Assembly (NCBI RefSeq): GCF_004000605.1
Contig: NZ_CP018911.1
Location: 310,001 to 374,000 of the forward strand
Direction: 5' to 3'
Length of the DNA stretch: 64,000 nucleotides
DNA from: Glycocaulis alkaliphilus
Lineage (GTDB): Bacteria > Pseudomonadota > Alphaproteobacteria > Caulobacterales > Maricaulaceae
Position numbers and translations under genes: made by a program. Below are positions 40,368-47,972 of this stretch, one piece after another. Within the stretch, counting starts at the first letter, position 1. Each line of letters begins with the position of its first letter. The notes below the pieces were generated by a model. That model did no database searches. It was not told the DNA's origin and saw nothing but the letters and a program-made list of their open reading frames with translations.

Positions 40368-40385
40368 CACAATATCTAGATGTTG
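40366..40385 (+). promoter_or_regulatory. NrdR-box-like sequence upstream of nrdB
   Basis: ACCACAATATCTAGATGTTG (40366-40385) contains CACAATAT, resembling the AT-rich palindromic NrdR box (about ACACWATATATWGTGT) found before ribonucleotide reductase genes. The right half is degenerate and only one copy is seen, where NrdR normally uses two. It lies 116 bases before the ATG of nrdB. Confidence 0.35.
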
Positions 40386-40500
40386 AGGGCGAGGCGCGAT
40401 GTGATTCACGCAAGGGGCGCGGCAAATACGCGCCTTGCCGGAATCGGCCGCGCGCCCAACCATAGTCTCAACGCGCCAGACAGAAGGATTTGCATTCGCC

Positions 40501-41559
40501 ATGAGCACCGGCCCCATCATTTCCAGCGACCGCCCCGGCCTGTTGACGCCCAGCTTTGCCTACAAGCCCTTCCGCTATCCGTGGGCCTATGAGTACTGGA
40601 AGCGCCAGCAGCAGGTTCACTGGCTGCCTGAAGAGGTGCCGCTGGGCGAGGACTGCAAGGACTGGGCGACCAAGCTCACCGATGGCGAGCGCAATCTGCT
40701 CACGCAGATTTTCCGCTTCTTCACGCAGTCTGATGTGGAGGTGGGCGCGAACTACATGGAAAACTACATGCCGCTCTTCAAGCCGGTTGAAGTGCGCATG
40801 ATGCTGGCCTCCTTCTCCAACATGGAGACGGTCCACATCGCGGCCTATGCGCTGCTGCTGGAAACCATCGGCATGCCCGACACCGAATTCTCCGCCTTCA
40901 TGGAGTATCAGGAGATGTCGGCCAAGCACGACTATCTCGGCAAGTTCGGGGTGGAGACCGACCGCGACATCCTCACCTCCATGGCGGTGTTTGGCGGTTT
41001 CACCGAAGGGCTGCAGCTCTTTGCCAGCTTTGCCATGCTGATGAACTTCCCGCGCTTCAACAAGATGAAGGGGATGGGCCAGATCGTGTCCTGGTCGGTG
41101 CGCGATGAATCGCTGCACTGCGAGGGCATGATGAAAATGTTCCATACCTTCGCCGAGGAGACGGGCGCCTATACCCAGTCCGTCAAGGACGACATCATCG
41201 ATTGCTGCAAGACGGTGGTGAGCCTTGAAGACAAGTTCATCGAGCTGGCCTTCGAGGCCGGCGAGGTGGAAGGCATGACGCCGGACGATATCAAGGCCTA
41301 TATCCGCTATATCGCCGACTGGCGCCTGCAGCAACTCAAGCTCCCGCCCGTCTATGGCGCGAAGGAGCACCCGCTGCCCTGGCTCACCGAGATACTCAAC
41401 GGGGTGGAGCACGCCAACTTCTTCGAGGCGCGCGCCACCGAGTACTCCAAGGGCGCGACCAAGGGCGACTGGCACGGCGATGAAGGCGTGTGGTCGAACT
41501 TTGACAACTGGGTCTCCAAAAAGCGCACCCTGCCAACACAGGCCGAACTCGCGGAGTAG
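40501..41559 (+). CDS. nrdB: Class Ia ribonucleotide reductase beta subunit
   Basis: 352 residues from the ATG at 40501; the frame is open to 40435 but conservation begins here. The di-iron ligands and radical tyrosine are visible: Asp78 in QSDVEVGANYMENY, then Glu109, His112 and Tyr116 in MEtVHIAAYALLLE. Further ligands follow in the EGLQLFASFA and RDESLHCEGM helices. It generates the tyrosyl radical for reduction of ribonucleotides by NrdA, which is not in the window. A strong terminator follows at 41585-41613. Confidence 0.94.
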   Translation: MSTGPIISSDRPGLLTPSFAYKPFRYPWAYEYWKRQQQVHWLPEEVPLGEDCKDWATKLTDGERNLLTQIFRFFTQSDVEVGANYMENYMPLFKPVEVRMMLASFSNMETVHIAAYALLLETIGMPDTEFSAFMEYQEMSAKHDYLGKFGVETDRDILTSMAVFGGFTEGLQLFASFAMLMNFPRFNKMKGMGQIVSWSVRDESLHCEGMMKMFHTFAEETGAYTQSVKDDIIDCCKTVVSLEDKFIELAFEAGEVEGMTPDDIKAYIRYIADWRLQQLKLPPVYGAKEHPLPWLTEILNGVEHANFFEARATEYSKGATKGDWHGDEGVWSNFDNWVSKKRTLPTQAELAE

Positions 41560-41584
41560 GGGCTACGGCCCATCCGGGAATGAG

Positions 41585-41613
41585 AAAGGGGCGGGGCAAC
41601 CCGCCCCTTTTTT
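41585..41613 (+). terminator. Rho-independent terminator of nrdB
   Basis: AAAGGGGCGGG (41585-41595) pairs perfectly with CCCGCCCCTTT (41600-41610) across a GCAA tetraloop and runs into TTTTTT. It lies 25 bases after the nrdB stop, so transcription of the reverse transcriptase region must begin downstream of 41613. Confidence 0.9.
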
Positions 41614-41707
41614 CTTGTTGTTGTCGGGTGAGTTTGAAAAACCGGATAAAGTTTGTTGAAGCAGGTTGCGCTAACCCCTGCACATTCCTAAGTGCATTGG
41701 TACGGCG

Positions 41708-41818
41708 TTCGCGCCGTGGTTTCGTTCCAGAAGCCCGTCCGCTTGGCGGCGAGCTTCGCAGGAGCGCTTCGCGTTAGTTGGTCCGGGCACCATGTGACCG
41801 TGTCGATCGGGGCGAGCG
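41708..41818 (+). repeat. 111-base direct repeat, copy A
   Basis: Aligned to copy B with offset 323. The first 14 bases agree (TTCGCGCCGTGGTT), then three bases differ (41722-41724, TCG in place of GAT), then 94 bases are identical (41725-41818). Within it GAAGC at 41730-41734 pairs with GCTTC at 41753-41757 around a nested CCGC-TTG-GCGG stem, so the unit can fold as RNA. Confidence 0.85.
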
Positions 41819-42030
41819 TTGATCTGCGGGCCAATGCTGCAATGGGGACTAATGCCCTAAGCGAAGAAGAGGAGTAAGGGCTATGGGTTTTTCTTACGAA
41901 CGGCGCCACGAGGCCGGACGGCGGGGTCGCGCCAACACACGTTCTTGTTTTGTTCTGCCAAATTGGGCGGGGCTGGCTCGAGCAGCGGCGGGACATTTGG
42001 CTACGGTCGCTCTGAGGGCTTGCCCTTGGC

Positions 42031-42141
42031 TTCGCGCCGTGGTTGATTTCCAGAAGCCCGTCCGCTTGGCGGCGAGCTTCGCAGGAGCGCTTCGCGTTAG
42101 TTGGTCCGGGCACCATGTGACCGTGTCGATCGGGGCGAGCG
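42031..42141 (+). repeat. 111-base direct repeat, copy B
   Basis: Second copy, ending 52 bases before the reverse transcriptase ATG. It differs from copy A by only three adjacent bases at 42045-42047. The same nested hairpin occurs at 42053-42080. No third copy was seen downstream of the gene. The near-perfect identity suggests recent duplication or selection on sequence. Confidence 0.85.
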
Positions 42142-42153
42142 CTTGAGCCTTGA

Positions 42154-42186
42154 CGGAAGGGGCCGCTGAACTCCTCACCCCTTCCG
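42154..42186 (+). promoter_or_regulatory. Hairpin immediately before the reverse transcriptase start
   Basis: CGGAAGGGG (42154-42162) pairs with CCCCTTCCG (42178-42186) across a 15-base loop. The stem ends 7 bases before the ATG at 42194, where no clear Shine-Dalgarno sequence is visible; the only purine-rich tract (GGAAGGGG) is locked in the stem. It may control translation or mark the 3' end of an upstream RNA. Confidence 0.45.
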
Positions 42187-42193
42187 GTACAAG

Positions 42194-43390
42194 ATGAACG
42201 CGCTCCAGAAAAACTTCTCAACAAAAGCTCTCGCAGACTGCTACTCGCGAAACAGATCTAAGTTTCGTAAGGCAGGCTCCGCAGGAATTGACGGCGTCGG
42301 CCTGATCGATTTCGATGACGAACTTACCGAAAACATAGCAGACCTATCAAAGCAGATCATTTCAGGCGCCTATGTGCATAAGTCTCTGAAGGCATTTGCG
42401 TTTTTGAAGTCGAACGGCAAGGTTCGTTGGATTTGCGTTCCAACTATTCGGGACCGGCTTGTGCAGAGAAGAGTCGCAGAAGTCATTCTTCAGGGCGCCC
42501 ACAGCAAGATTAGAACGGAGTTCGGCTTTGGCGCCCTCAAAAGGGAGGGGGCCGAGGCAGAGCGCACGGCGACCAAGGTTGCTTTAGCCCTACGACAAGA
42601 GAGCCCGTGGGTTGTAAAGTCTGATATATCAGCATTTTTTGACGAGTTGCGCCGGGATTCTGTAAAGGCTGCGTACCGAAACGTATGCAGACAGCGCTCA
42701 TTGTACGCCCTTATCGATCAGGTGATCGATGTAGAGGCCGTGCCGCGTCCGGGAACTCCGCATAAGATGAATGAGTCCGGGATTACGCGTGGCCGCGGGC
42801 TTCGCCAAGGAATGCCTTTGTCGCCATTACTAGCTCACATCTCACTGGTAGCACTTGATAACTTCCTAGAAAGTCGCGGCATCAAGTTTGTGCGTTATGT
42901 GGACGATCTGGTCTTTTTTGGCGTTTCCAAAGATGAGGCGGTGCGGGCATTTGAAGTTGCTAAGAGCTGGCTTTCGGAAAGACATCTAGAGCTTCCAAAT
43001 ATACGGGAAGGGAAAACAGAGATATGCAAACCAAGTCAACATGTTGAATTTCTTGGAATAGATATATACAAAGCAAAAAACATCTATAGAATGCGAATTC
43101 CCAGTTCGAAATTTGATAGATTAGACGGCCGATTTTCTGAAAAGTCGTTCTTAAATCTTGAAAATCCAGCGCACGGCGAGGTTTTGTCTGCGCTCAGATT
43201 TGTATCCTCCGCGCGCAAGTCATATTCTGGTGTTTATCGCTTTCTTGATAACTGGCCTGCGTTCGAAAACAAGATCAGAGACTACGAACGACGATCCATT
43301 AGGATAATCTCTAAACGTTTGTCCGACATTAGTACGAAGAGGGGAGGGCTATCTCCGGAAGTGCTTCGAGCTTTCGGTGTCGCCCCTTAA
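42194..43390 (+). CDS. Stand-alone reverse transcriptase
   Basis: 398 residues. The conserved RT blocks are in order: SAGIDGVGLIDF at 29-40, GKVRWICVPTIRDRLVQRRV at 75-94, the first catalytic Asp144 in VKSDISAFFD, RGLRQGMPLSPLLA at 201-214, the catalytic YVDD at 235-238 in RYVDDLVFFG, and FLGID at 287-291. The C-terminal ~100 residues contain no maturase or HNH endonuclease domain, so it is not a complete group II intron protein. It may be a retron-like, abortive-infection or other defence RT; I cannot place it in a class. Composition is AT-richer than the neighbours, especially after 42990, pointing to transfer. Confidence 0.88.
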   Translation: MNALQKNFSTKALADCYSRNRSKFRKAGSAGIDGVGLIDFDDELTENIADLSKQIISGAYVHKSLKAFAFLKSNGKVRWICVPTIRDRLVQRRVAEVILQGAHSKIRTEFGFGALKREGAEAERTATKVALALRQESPWVVKSDISAFFDELRRDSVKAAYRNVCRQRSLYALIDQVIDVEAVPRPGTPHKMNESGITRGRGLRQGMPLSPLLAHISLVALDNFLESRGIKFVRYVDDLVFFGVSKDEAVRAFEVAKSWLSERHLELPNIREGKTEICKPSQHVEFLGIDIYKAKNIYRMRIPSSKFDRLDGRFSEKSFLNLENPAHGEVLSALRFVSSARKSYSGVYRFLDNWPAFENKIRDYERRSIRIISKRLSDISTKRGGLSPEVLRAFGVAP

Positions 43391-43481
43391 AGGGGAGACG
43401 ACAAACCCACCCCTCCCCCTCCCTCCCGCACAGTGCTAAACCTTGCCTTTCGGGATCAAGCGGAAGGGTGAGCGGCGCGTG

Positions 43482-45089
43482 ATGGAGATACTGGCCCCAT
43501 TGCTGGGTGGACTTGGCCTGTTCATGCTCGGCATGGCGCTGATGACGGACGGGCTGAAAACCGCCGCTGGCGATGCGCTCAAATCCATTCTCGGCGCATG
43601 GACACGCACCCGCGCGCGCGGCCTCGTCGCAGGCGCGTTCATCACGGCAGCAGTGCAGTCCTCCAGCGCAGTGACGGTCGCCACGATCGGGTTTGTCAAC
43701 GCTGGCCTGTTGACGCTGGGTCAGGCGATCTGGGTGGTGTTCGGCGCCAATGTCGGCACCACGATGACGGGCTGGCTGGTCTCGCAAGTGGGCCTGAAGC
43801 TGGACTGGGGCGCGCTCGCCCTGCCGCTGATCGGACTGGGCATGATTGCGGGGCTGGCGCTGAAATCCCGCCCCAGGCTTGGCGGCGCGGCGCAGGCGGT
43901 TGCGGGCTTTGGTCTCTTCTTTCTGGGCGTCGGGCTGTTGCAGCAGGCCTTTTCCGGCCTCACCCCGCAGATTGCCGCTCTTGATCTGGAAGGGGCGGGA
44001 ATGTTTGCCATCCCGCTCTTCATTCTGGTCGGCGCGCTGCTGACCACGCTCACCCAGTCCTCCAGCGCCGCCATGGCCATCACCCTGTCGGCGAGCGCAG
44101 GCGGCGCTGTGCCGCTATCGCTGGCCGCCGCGGCCGTGATAGGGGCCAATATCGGCACTACCTCGACCGCGCTTCTCGCCTCGATAGGGGCAACGCCCGC
44201 CGCCCGCCGCGTGGCGATGGCGCACGTGGCGTTTAACGCGGTAACGGCCATCGGCGCGCTGGCCTTGCTGCCGCTCTTGTTGTGGGCGTCAGAAGGCGTA
44301 CTGGACGGCGCGCATCTGGTCGATGACACGCCCGGCCGGCTGGCCGCCTTTCACACGATTTTCAACCTGCTGGGCGTTCTCCTGATCCTGCCGCTCGCCC
44401 CGCGCCTGACGCGCTGGCTGGCGGGTCTGTTCAGCACGCCTGATGAAGCCGTGTCGCGCCCGGAATATCTGGATTCCAACCTGTTGCAGACGCCGTCCCT
44501 GGCGGTGCGCTCGCTGGCGCTGGAATGCTGGCGGCTCCATACGCTCGCGCTGGATCTGGCCTCTGCGTATCTGGGCGAATCCGGTAGGCGCACTACCGCG
44601 CCCGATCACCGGCGCGAAGCGCTGTCCGAACTGGCAGGCGCCATCCGGGATTTTATCGATCAGCTGACGCAAGTGAGCCTGCCGCCCGAAAGCGGCAAGG
44701 CGCTGGCCGACCTTGTCCGCGTCATCCAGCATACCGAGGAATTGCTGCAGGCCAGTGCGCAGCTGCAGGCCCTGCCTGCTCCCCGGACCGGACCTGCCCT
44801 GAAACCGGCCTGGGACGGGATGGATGCTGAGGTGCGCGCCAGCCTGTCCATAGCGGCAGACCGCGAGACCTTCACCGACACGGCCGCCCAGACCGAAAAG
44901 GCATTCCAGTCGTTGAAAAAGACGCTGCTGGCGGCGCTGGCCGAGGGTTCGGCGGGGCTGGGCCCGGTCGATACCGGCCTTGTCCGCGCGCAGGTCTTGC
45001 GGCGTATCGCCCTGTCGGCACGCGATGGGCGCCAGCGGCTGGGTGACTGGCTCAATGGCGGCGAGCCGGAAGCCGTCGAGCCGGATTGA
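43482..45089 (+). CDS. Na/Pi cotransporter family protein
   Basis: 535 residues from the ATG at 43482; an ATG at 43443 is in frame but adds a charged tail. Two repeated transporter halves are seen, each with the QSSSA motif: FITAAVQSSSAVTVATIGFVNAG and TLTQSSSAAMAITLSASAGG. About eight hydrophobic helices fill residues 1-310. The C-terminal ~200 residues are soluble helical PhoU-like (ALECWRLHTLALDLASAYLG and later). The protein probably moves phosphate with sodium. It stands downstream of the reverse transcriptase gene, with a pyrimidine-rich stretch in the gap, and is followed by the thioredoxin-like gene. Confidence 0.9.
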   Translation: MEILAPLLGGLGLFMLGMALMTDGLKTAAGDALKSILGAWTRTRARGLVAGAFITAAVQSSSAVTVATIGFVNAGLLTLGQAIWVVFGANVGTTMTGWLVSQVGLKLDWGALALPLIGLGMIAGLALKSRPRLGGAAQAVAGFGLFFLGVGLLQQAFSGLTPQIAALDLEGAGMFAIPLFILVGALLTTLTQSSSAAMAITLSASAGGAVPLSLAAAAVIGANIGTTSTALLASIGATPAARRVAMAHVAFNAVTAIGALALLPLLLWASEGVLDGAHLVDDTPGRLAAFHTIFNLLGVLLILPLAPRLTRWLAGLFSTPDEAVSRPEYLDSNLLQTPSLAVRSLALECWRLHTLALDLASAYLGESGRRTTAPDHRREALSELAGAIRDFIDQLTQVSLPPESGKALADLVRVIQHTEELLQASAQLQALPAPRTGPALKPAWDGMDAEVRASLSIAADRETFTDTAAQTEKAFQSLKKTLLAALAEGSAGLGPVDTGLVRAQVLRRIALSARDGRQRLGDWLNGGEPEAVEPD

Positions 45090-45205
45090 TACCGCCCGCA
45101 GCATAGCTCGGCATGCCCTTCAGCGTGTCTAACGGGCCGTGCGTATGGCCATTGCGCCGGCGAGGCATTAGCTCTGAAAGCCTGATGGTTGTGAAAGGGA
45201 TGGAT

Positions 45206-45748
45206 ATGCGTTTTGCCGCCGCTTGTGTTTCGCTGATGGTTGCGGCAGGTCTGGCCGCCTGCTCGCCAGAGCCTGAGGAGATAGATGTGTCCAGTCTCGA
45301 GGTCACAGCCATTGATGAGCCCTACAGCGCCGAGGCCGATGCCCATGGCGAGCTGGACGCGGCCTATGAGCGCGCAGCGGAGCGCGGCACGCGCGTGCTG
45401 GTGAAATTTGGTGGCAACTGGTGTCCGGATTGCCGGATCTTCGCTGGTATGCTGGAGCTGGCGCCGGTGCGCGCCTACGCCGATGCGCACTACGAGATCG
45501 TGGCGGTCGATGTCGGCCGGTATGAGCGCAATATGGATGTCGTCGCCCGCTTCGGTCTGGACGAGCTCGAGGGCGTGCCGACCGTCATCATCACCACCGC
45601 ACAAGGCGAGATCATCAATACCGGCACGTCTGCCGAATGGCGCACCGCGCGCGAACGCAACCCCCAGGACGTGCTCGATTACCTCACCCGCTACGCTGAA
45701 GCACCCGTGCCGGAAAATGCGCAGCGCGCGGTCATATCGCGCCCATGA
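45206..45748 (+). CDS. Thioredoxin-like lipoprotein
   Basis: 180 residues from the ATG at 45206, with AGGGA about 7 bases upstream. In-frame ATGs at 45200, 45185 and 45113 are less likely. The N-terminus MRFAAACVSLMVAAGLAACS is a lipoprotein signal with lipobox LAAC. A thioredoxin fold follows with the active site CPDC in VKFGGNWCPDCRIFAGML and a downstream EGVPTVIITTAQG holding the cis-proline. It is a periplasmic thiol-disulfide protein of uncertain partner. Its stop overlaps the next (frameshifted) gene by 4 bases. Confidence 0.85.
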   Translation: MRFAAACVSLMVAAGLAACSPEPEEIDVSSLEVTAIDEPYSAEADAHGELDAAYERAAERGTRVLVKFGGNWCPDCRIFAGMLELAPVRAYADAHYEIVAVDVGRYERNMDVVARFGLDELEGVPTVIITTAQGEIINTGTSAEWRTARERNPQDVLDYLTRYAEAPVPENAQRAVISRP

Positions 45749-46481
45749 CCAGCCTGCCCTTTGCCGAGCTGCACGCCTTTTGTGATGGTGACGCGCCGCA
45801 CACCGGCAATCCGGCGGCGGTGGTCCTGCTGGAGGGCGAGCTTGATGACGAAACGCTCGCCGGCATAGCCAGATCGAACAATCTGTCCGAGACCGCCTAC
45901 CTGCTGGCCGATGGTGAGGATCATTGGCAGCTTCGCTGGTTCACGCCCGGCGCTGAGGTGGATTTCTGCGGACATGCCACGCTGGCCGCAGGCGCTTGGC
46001 TTCTCGGCAATGGCCGCACGGCAGGTGATATTGCCCGCTTCTCCACCCGCTCCGGACCGATGAGCGTGGCGCGCAGCCTGTTGAGGTCTTCGAGCTGGTA
46101 CGCGCCGAACCCTGGCCCTGGTATATGGTGGTCTATGACCGCGCAGAGGCGGTCAGCGCCCTTGAGCCGGATATGCGCGTACTGAAAGACAGCGGCGCTC
46201 TTTGGACGGTCACTGCGCCGGGCGGCGATGGCACGGACTTCGTATCACGCCTGTTCGCGCCCGCGATCGGCGTAGACGAGGATCCGGTAACAGGTTCGGC
46301 CCATTGCGCGCTCGCTCCGTTCTGGGCGGAGCGTCTGGGCAGGGATGTCCTCAATGCCCGCCAGACCGGCCCGCGTCCCGGTCATCTGGTGGTAAAGGCC
46401 GGGCGGGCTGCGCCCGGAACAGGCCGCGTGGGTCTGGAGGGGCGTGCCCGGCTGTTTGTCGAAGGCCAGCTATACCTTTAG
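45745..46481 (+). pseudogene. PhzF-family epimerase-like gene, frameshifted
   Basis: The first half reads in frame from the ATG at 45745 (ELHAFCDGDAPHTGNPAAVVLL, SNNLSETAYLL, RWFTPGAEVDFCGHATLAAG), typical PhzF including the conserved glutamate of the SETAYL segment. After GPMSVAR at about 46074 the homology continues in another frame as QPVEVFELVRAEPWPWYMVVYD, then DEDPVTGSAHCALAPFW and the normal C-terminus at 46481. The two pieces join with a frameshift and about ten expected residues missing, so a small deletion is likely. Total length 737 bases is not a multiple of three. A sequencing error is possible but the apparent loss of residues argues against it. Confidence 0.8.
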
Positions 46482-46560
46482 GCAGCATACCCTCATACAA
46501 TGCTTGCCTTGCCGCTGACCGCCATGGTCAGGTGACGGCTGCTTTGGGAATGTGTATTGC

Positions 46561-46598
46561 AAGCCCGTAATGCGGGGCGTAGGCCGCCGCACGGGCTT
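46561..46598 (+). terminator. Hairpin before the protease gene
   Basis: AAGCCCGT (46561-46568) pairs with ACGGGCTT (46591-46598) and the loop contains a second small GCGG/CCGC stem. It is followed by TT and then the protease ribosome site GAGGGA. It may end transcripts from the phzF-like gene; the U tract is short. Confidence 0.5.
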
Positions 46599-46613
46599 TT
46601 GAGGGAAACAGGT

Positions 46614-47960
46614 ATGCGGGCTTTTCTGGGCGCTGTTGCGCTTGCGGCGGGTATTGCTATTGCGGCGGCTGCCGCCGTTCAGGACCGGGCAGGTGCTGGC
46701 GTACAGAATCCGGCGCAGTCACTGCCTGTTGAGTCTGATCCCACCATACTGACGTCGCGCGACTACACGCGCATCCTGCAGCAATTCCAGAAACCCGCGC
46801 CCCAGCGCCCCGGCGATGCCCGTCCGGCCGGATTTACCGGCGATGACAGCTGCCGTCACGCCAATGACGGCGAATGTGACGAGCCGGGGATCGGCACAGG
46901 CGCGTGCGCGGCTGGCACCGATTATTCAGACTGCTGGCGCATCGCAACGGGCCAGGAAGATGATAGCTGCCGCTGGGCCAATGATGGCGAGTGCGATGAG
47001 CCCGGCTTTGGCACCGGCGCCTGCACGCAAGGAACGGACGTTACCGATTGCGGCGATGTCACCCATTTGCGCTTCCGTGACGATTCTTGCGAATTTGCCT
47101 TTGACGGCGTCTGTGATGAACCGGAGATCGGTACCGGGCGTTGCCCGGCGCGCACAGACCGCGCAGATTGCGGCGGGCGTCACCGCCCGCTGACCATCAA
47201 TGACCATTTCTTCGGCAATGATGACCGTGTCCTCATGGATACGGCGCAGTTTCCGTGGAGCGTGGTCGGCACGATCCAGGCTGATCGCGGCGGCACCTGC
47301 ACAGCGACGCTGGTTGCTCCGAACGTCATCGCGACGGCTGCTCACTGCATTCATAGCGACGGCCAGCTTTATGCGGGGGGCGTGTTTACGACCGGGTTCG
47401 CGCTTCCGGGCGGGCCGCGCACGGCACGTGTCGTCGATCATCTCATCGATGAGGAATGGGATAATCAGCGCTTCAGCCAGACTGACGACATTGATGGCAC
47501 GGACTGGGCGCTGCTGCGCCTCGATCAGCCGCTTGGCGACGAGCTTGGCTATGTCGGTGTGCTCGACATCGTCGCAGACCGCAGCGAGCGTGAGGTGGGC
47601 GAGGCGCGCATCTGGCAGGCCGGTTATTCGTGGGACACCGGCGATAATCTCTCAGGCAATGAGGATTGCCGCATCCTCGTCGCTTACCCCGATGACACCA
47701 TTTCCCACGATTGTGACACTACGCGTGGCGATTCCGGCTCACCCTTCATGGTCTATGAGGGCGGCGAGTGGCAGGTGATCGCAACGGACTCCAATTTCCG
47801 GCGCAATCCCGACGGCCCCTTCATCTATATCTCTTCACGCTCCAGCCGCTGGGTGCATCTGCTCGACGACTTTGCCGCCGGACGTATCGGTGCAGGCGGC
47901 GTGCGTCCGCAGGGCCCCGGAAAGCCCGGCTCGCCGGTGGCTATCAAGGCTGACGGCTAG
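46614..47960 (+). CDS. Secreted trypsin-like serine protease with cysteine-rich repeats
   Basis: 448 residues from the ATG at 46614 with GAGGGA upstream. A signal peptide (MRAFLGAVALAAGIAIAAAA) precedes a proline-rich stretch. Three tandem ~35-residue cysteine repeats follow, of pattern DDSCRxANDGECDEPGxGTGxC...TDxxDC, ending near residue 200. The catalytic domain shows His in VIATAAHCIHS, Asp in DIDGTDWALLRL and Ser in TTRGDSGSPFMV. It is a chymotrypsin-family (S1) protease exported across the inner membrane; the repeats may bind calcium or the substrate. The last residues are a low-complexity tail. Confidence 0.9.
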   Translation: MRAFLGAVALAAGIAIAAAAAVQDRAGAGVQNPAQSLPVESDPTILTSRDYTRILQQFQKPAPQRPGDARPAGFTGDDSCRHANDGECDEPGIGTGACAAGTDYSDCWRIATGQEDDSCRWANDGECDEPGFGTGACTQGTDVTDCGDVTHLRFRDDSCEFAFDGVCDEPEIGTGRCPARTDRADCGGRHRPLTINDHFFGNDDRVLMDTAQFPWSVVGTIQADRGGTCTATLVAPNVIATAAHCIHSDGQLYAGGVFTTGFALPGGPRTARVVDHLIDEEWDNQRFSQTDDIDGTDWALLRLDQPLGDELGYVGVLDIVADRSEREVGEARIWQAGYSWDTGDNLSGNEDCRILVAYPDDTISHDCDTTRGDSGSPFMVYEGGEWQVIATDSNFRRNPDGPFIYISSRSSRWVHLLDDFAAGRIGAGGVRPQGPGKPGSPVAIKADG

Positions 47961-47972
47961 AAGGGCGGCGCG

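Larger units (their letters stand above)
40061..40500. other. 440-base intergenic region between fabB and nrdB
   Basis: No gene was found here. In order it holds an 8-bp-stem hairpin (40077-40096, loop ATCC, no strong U run), a GC-rich stretch of short inverted repeats (about 40105-40155), the REP-like inverted pair (40167-40261), and the likely promoter of nrdB with the CtrA-like and NrdR-like sites (40352-40385). The short reading frames crossing it look like chance frames in repeats. Confidence 0.7.
41614..42193. other. 580-base spacer upstream of the reverse transcriptase gene
   Basis: No convincing gene is present. It contains two near-identical 111-base direct repeats (41708-41818 and 42031-42141; start-to-start 323 bases), a 212-base unique stretch between them, and a 9-bp-stem hairpin (42154-42186) directly before the gene. 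The small frames within the repeats encode the same peptide twice and on both strands open frames are long, which reflects GC bias rather than genes. The region is a candidate noncoding RNA of the reverse transcriptase. Confidence 0.6.

Noticed and set aside
41692-42146. Short plus-strand frames inside the two repeats (encoding the same FQKPVRLAASFAGALRV peptide)
   Set aside because: They arise because the repeats are identical. They have no ribosome sites and the opposite strand is equally open, so they look like chance frames in a GC-rich noncoding unit.
41708-43390. Diversity-generating retroelement (template and variable repeat with RT)
   Set aside because: The two 111-base copies differ only at three adjacent bases. 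The adenines in the 94-base identical block are unchanged, whereas DGR variable repeats differ at scattered adenines. No target gene with a variable C-terminal lectin-type domain is near.
42194-43390. Group II intron
   Set aside because: The reverse transcriptase lacks a maturase or HNH domain, and no intron domain V-like hairpin was seen in the short region after the gene. A structure search would confirm.
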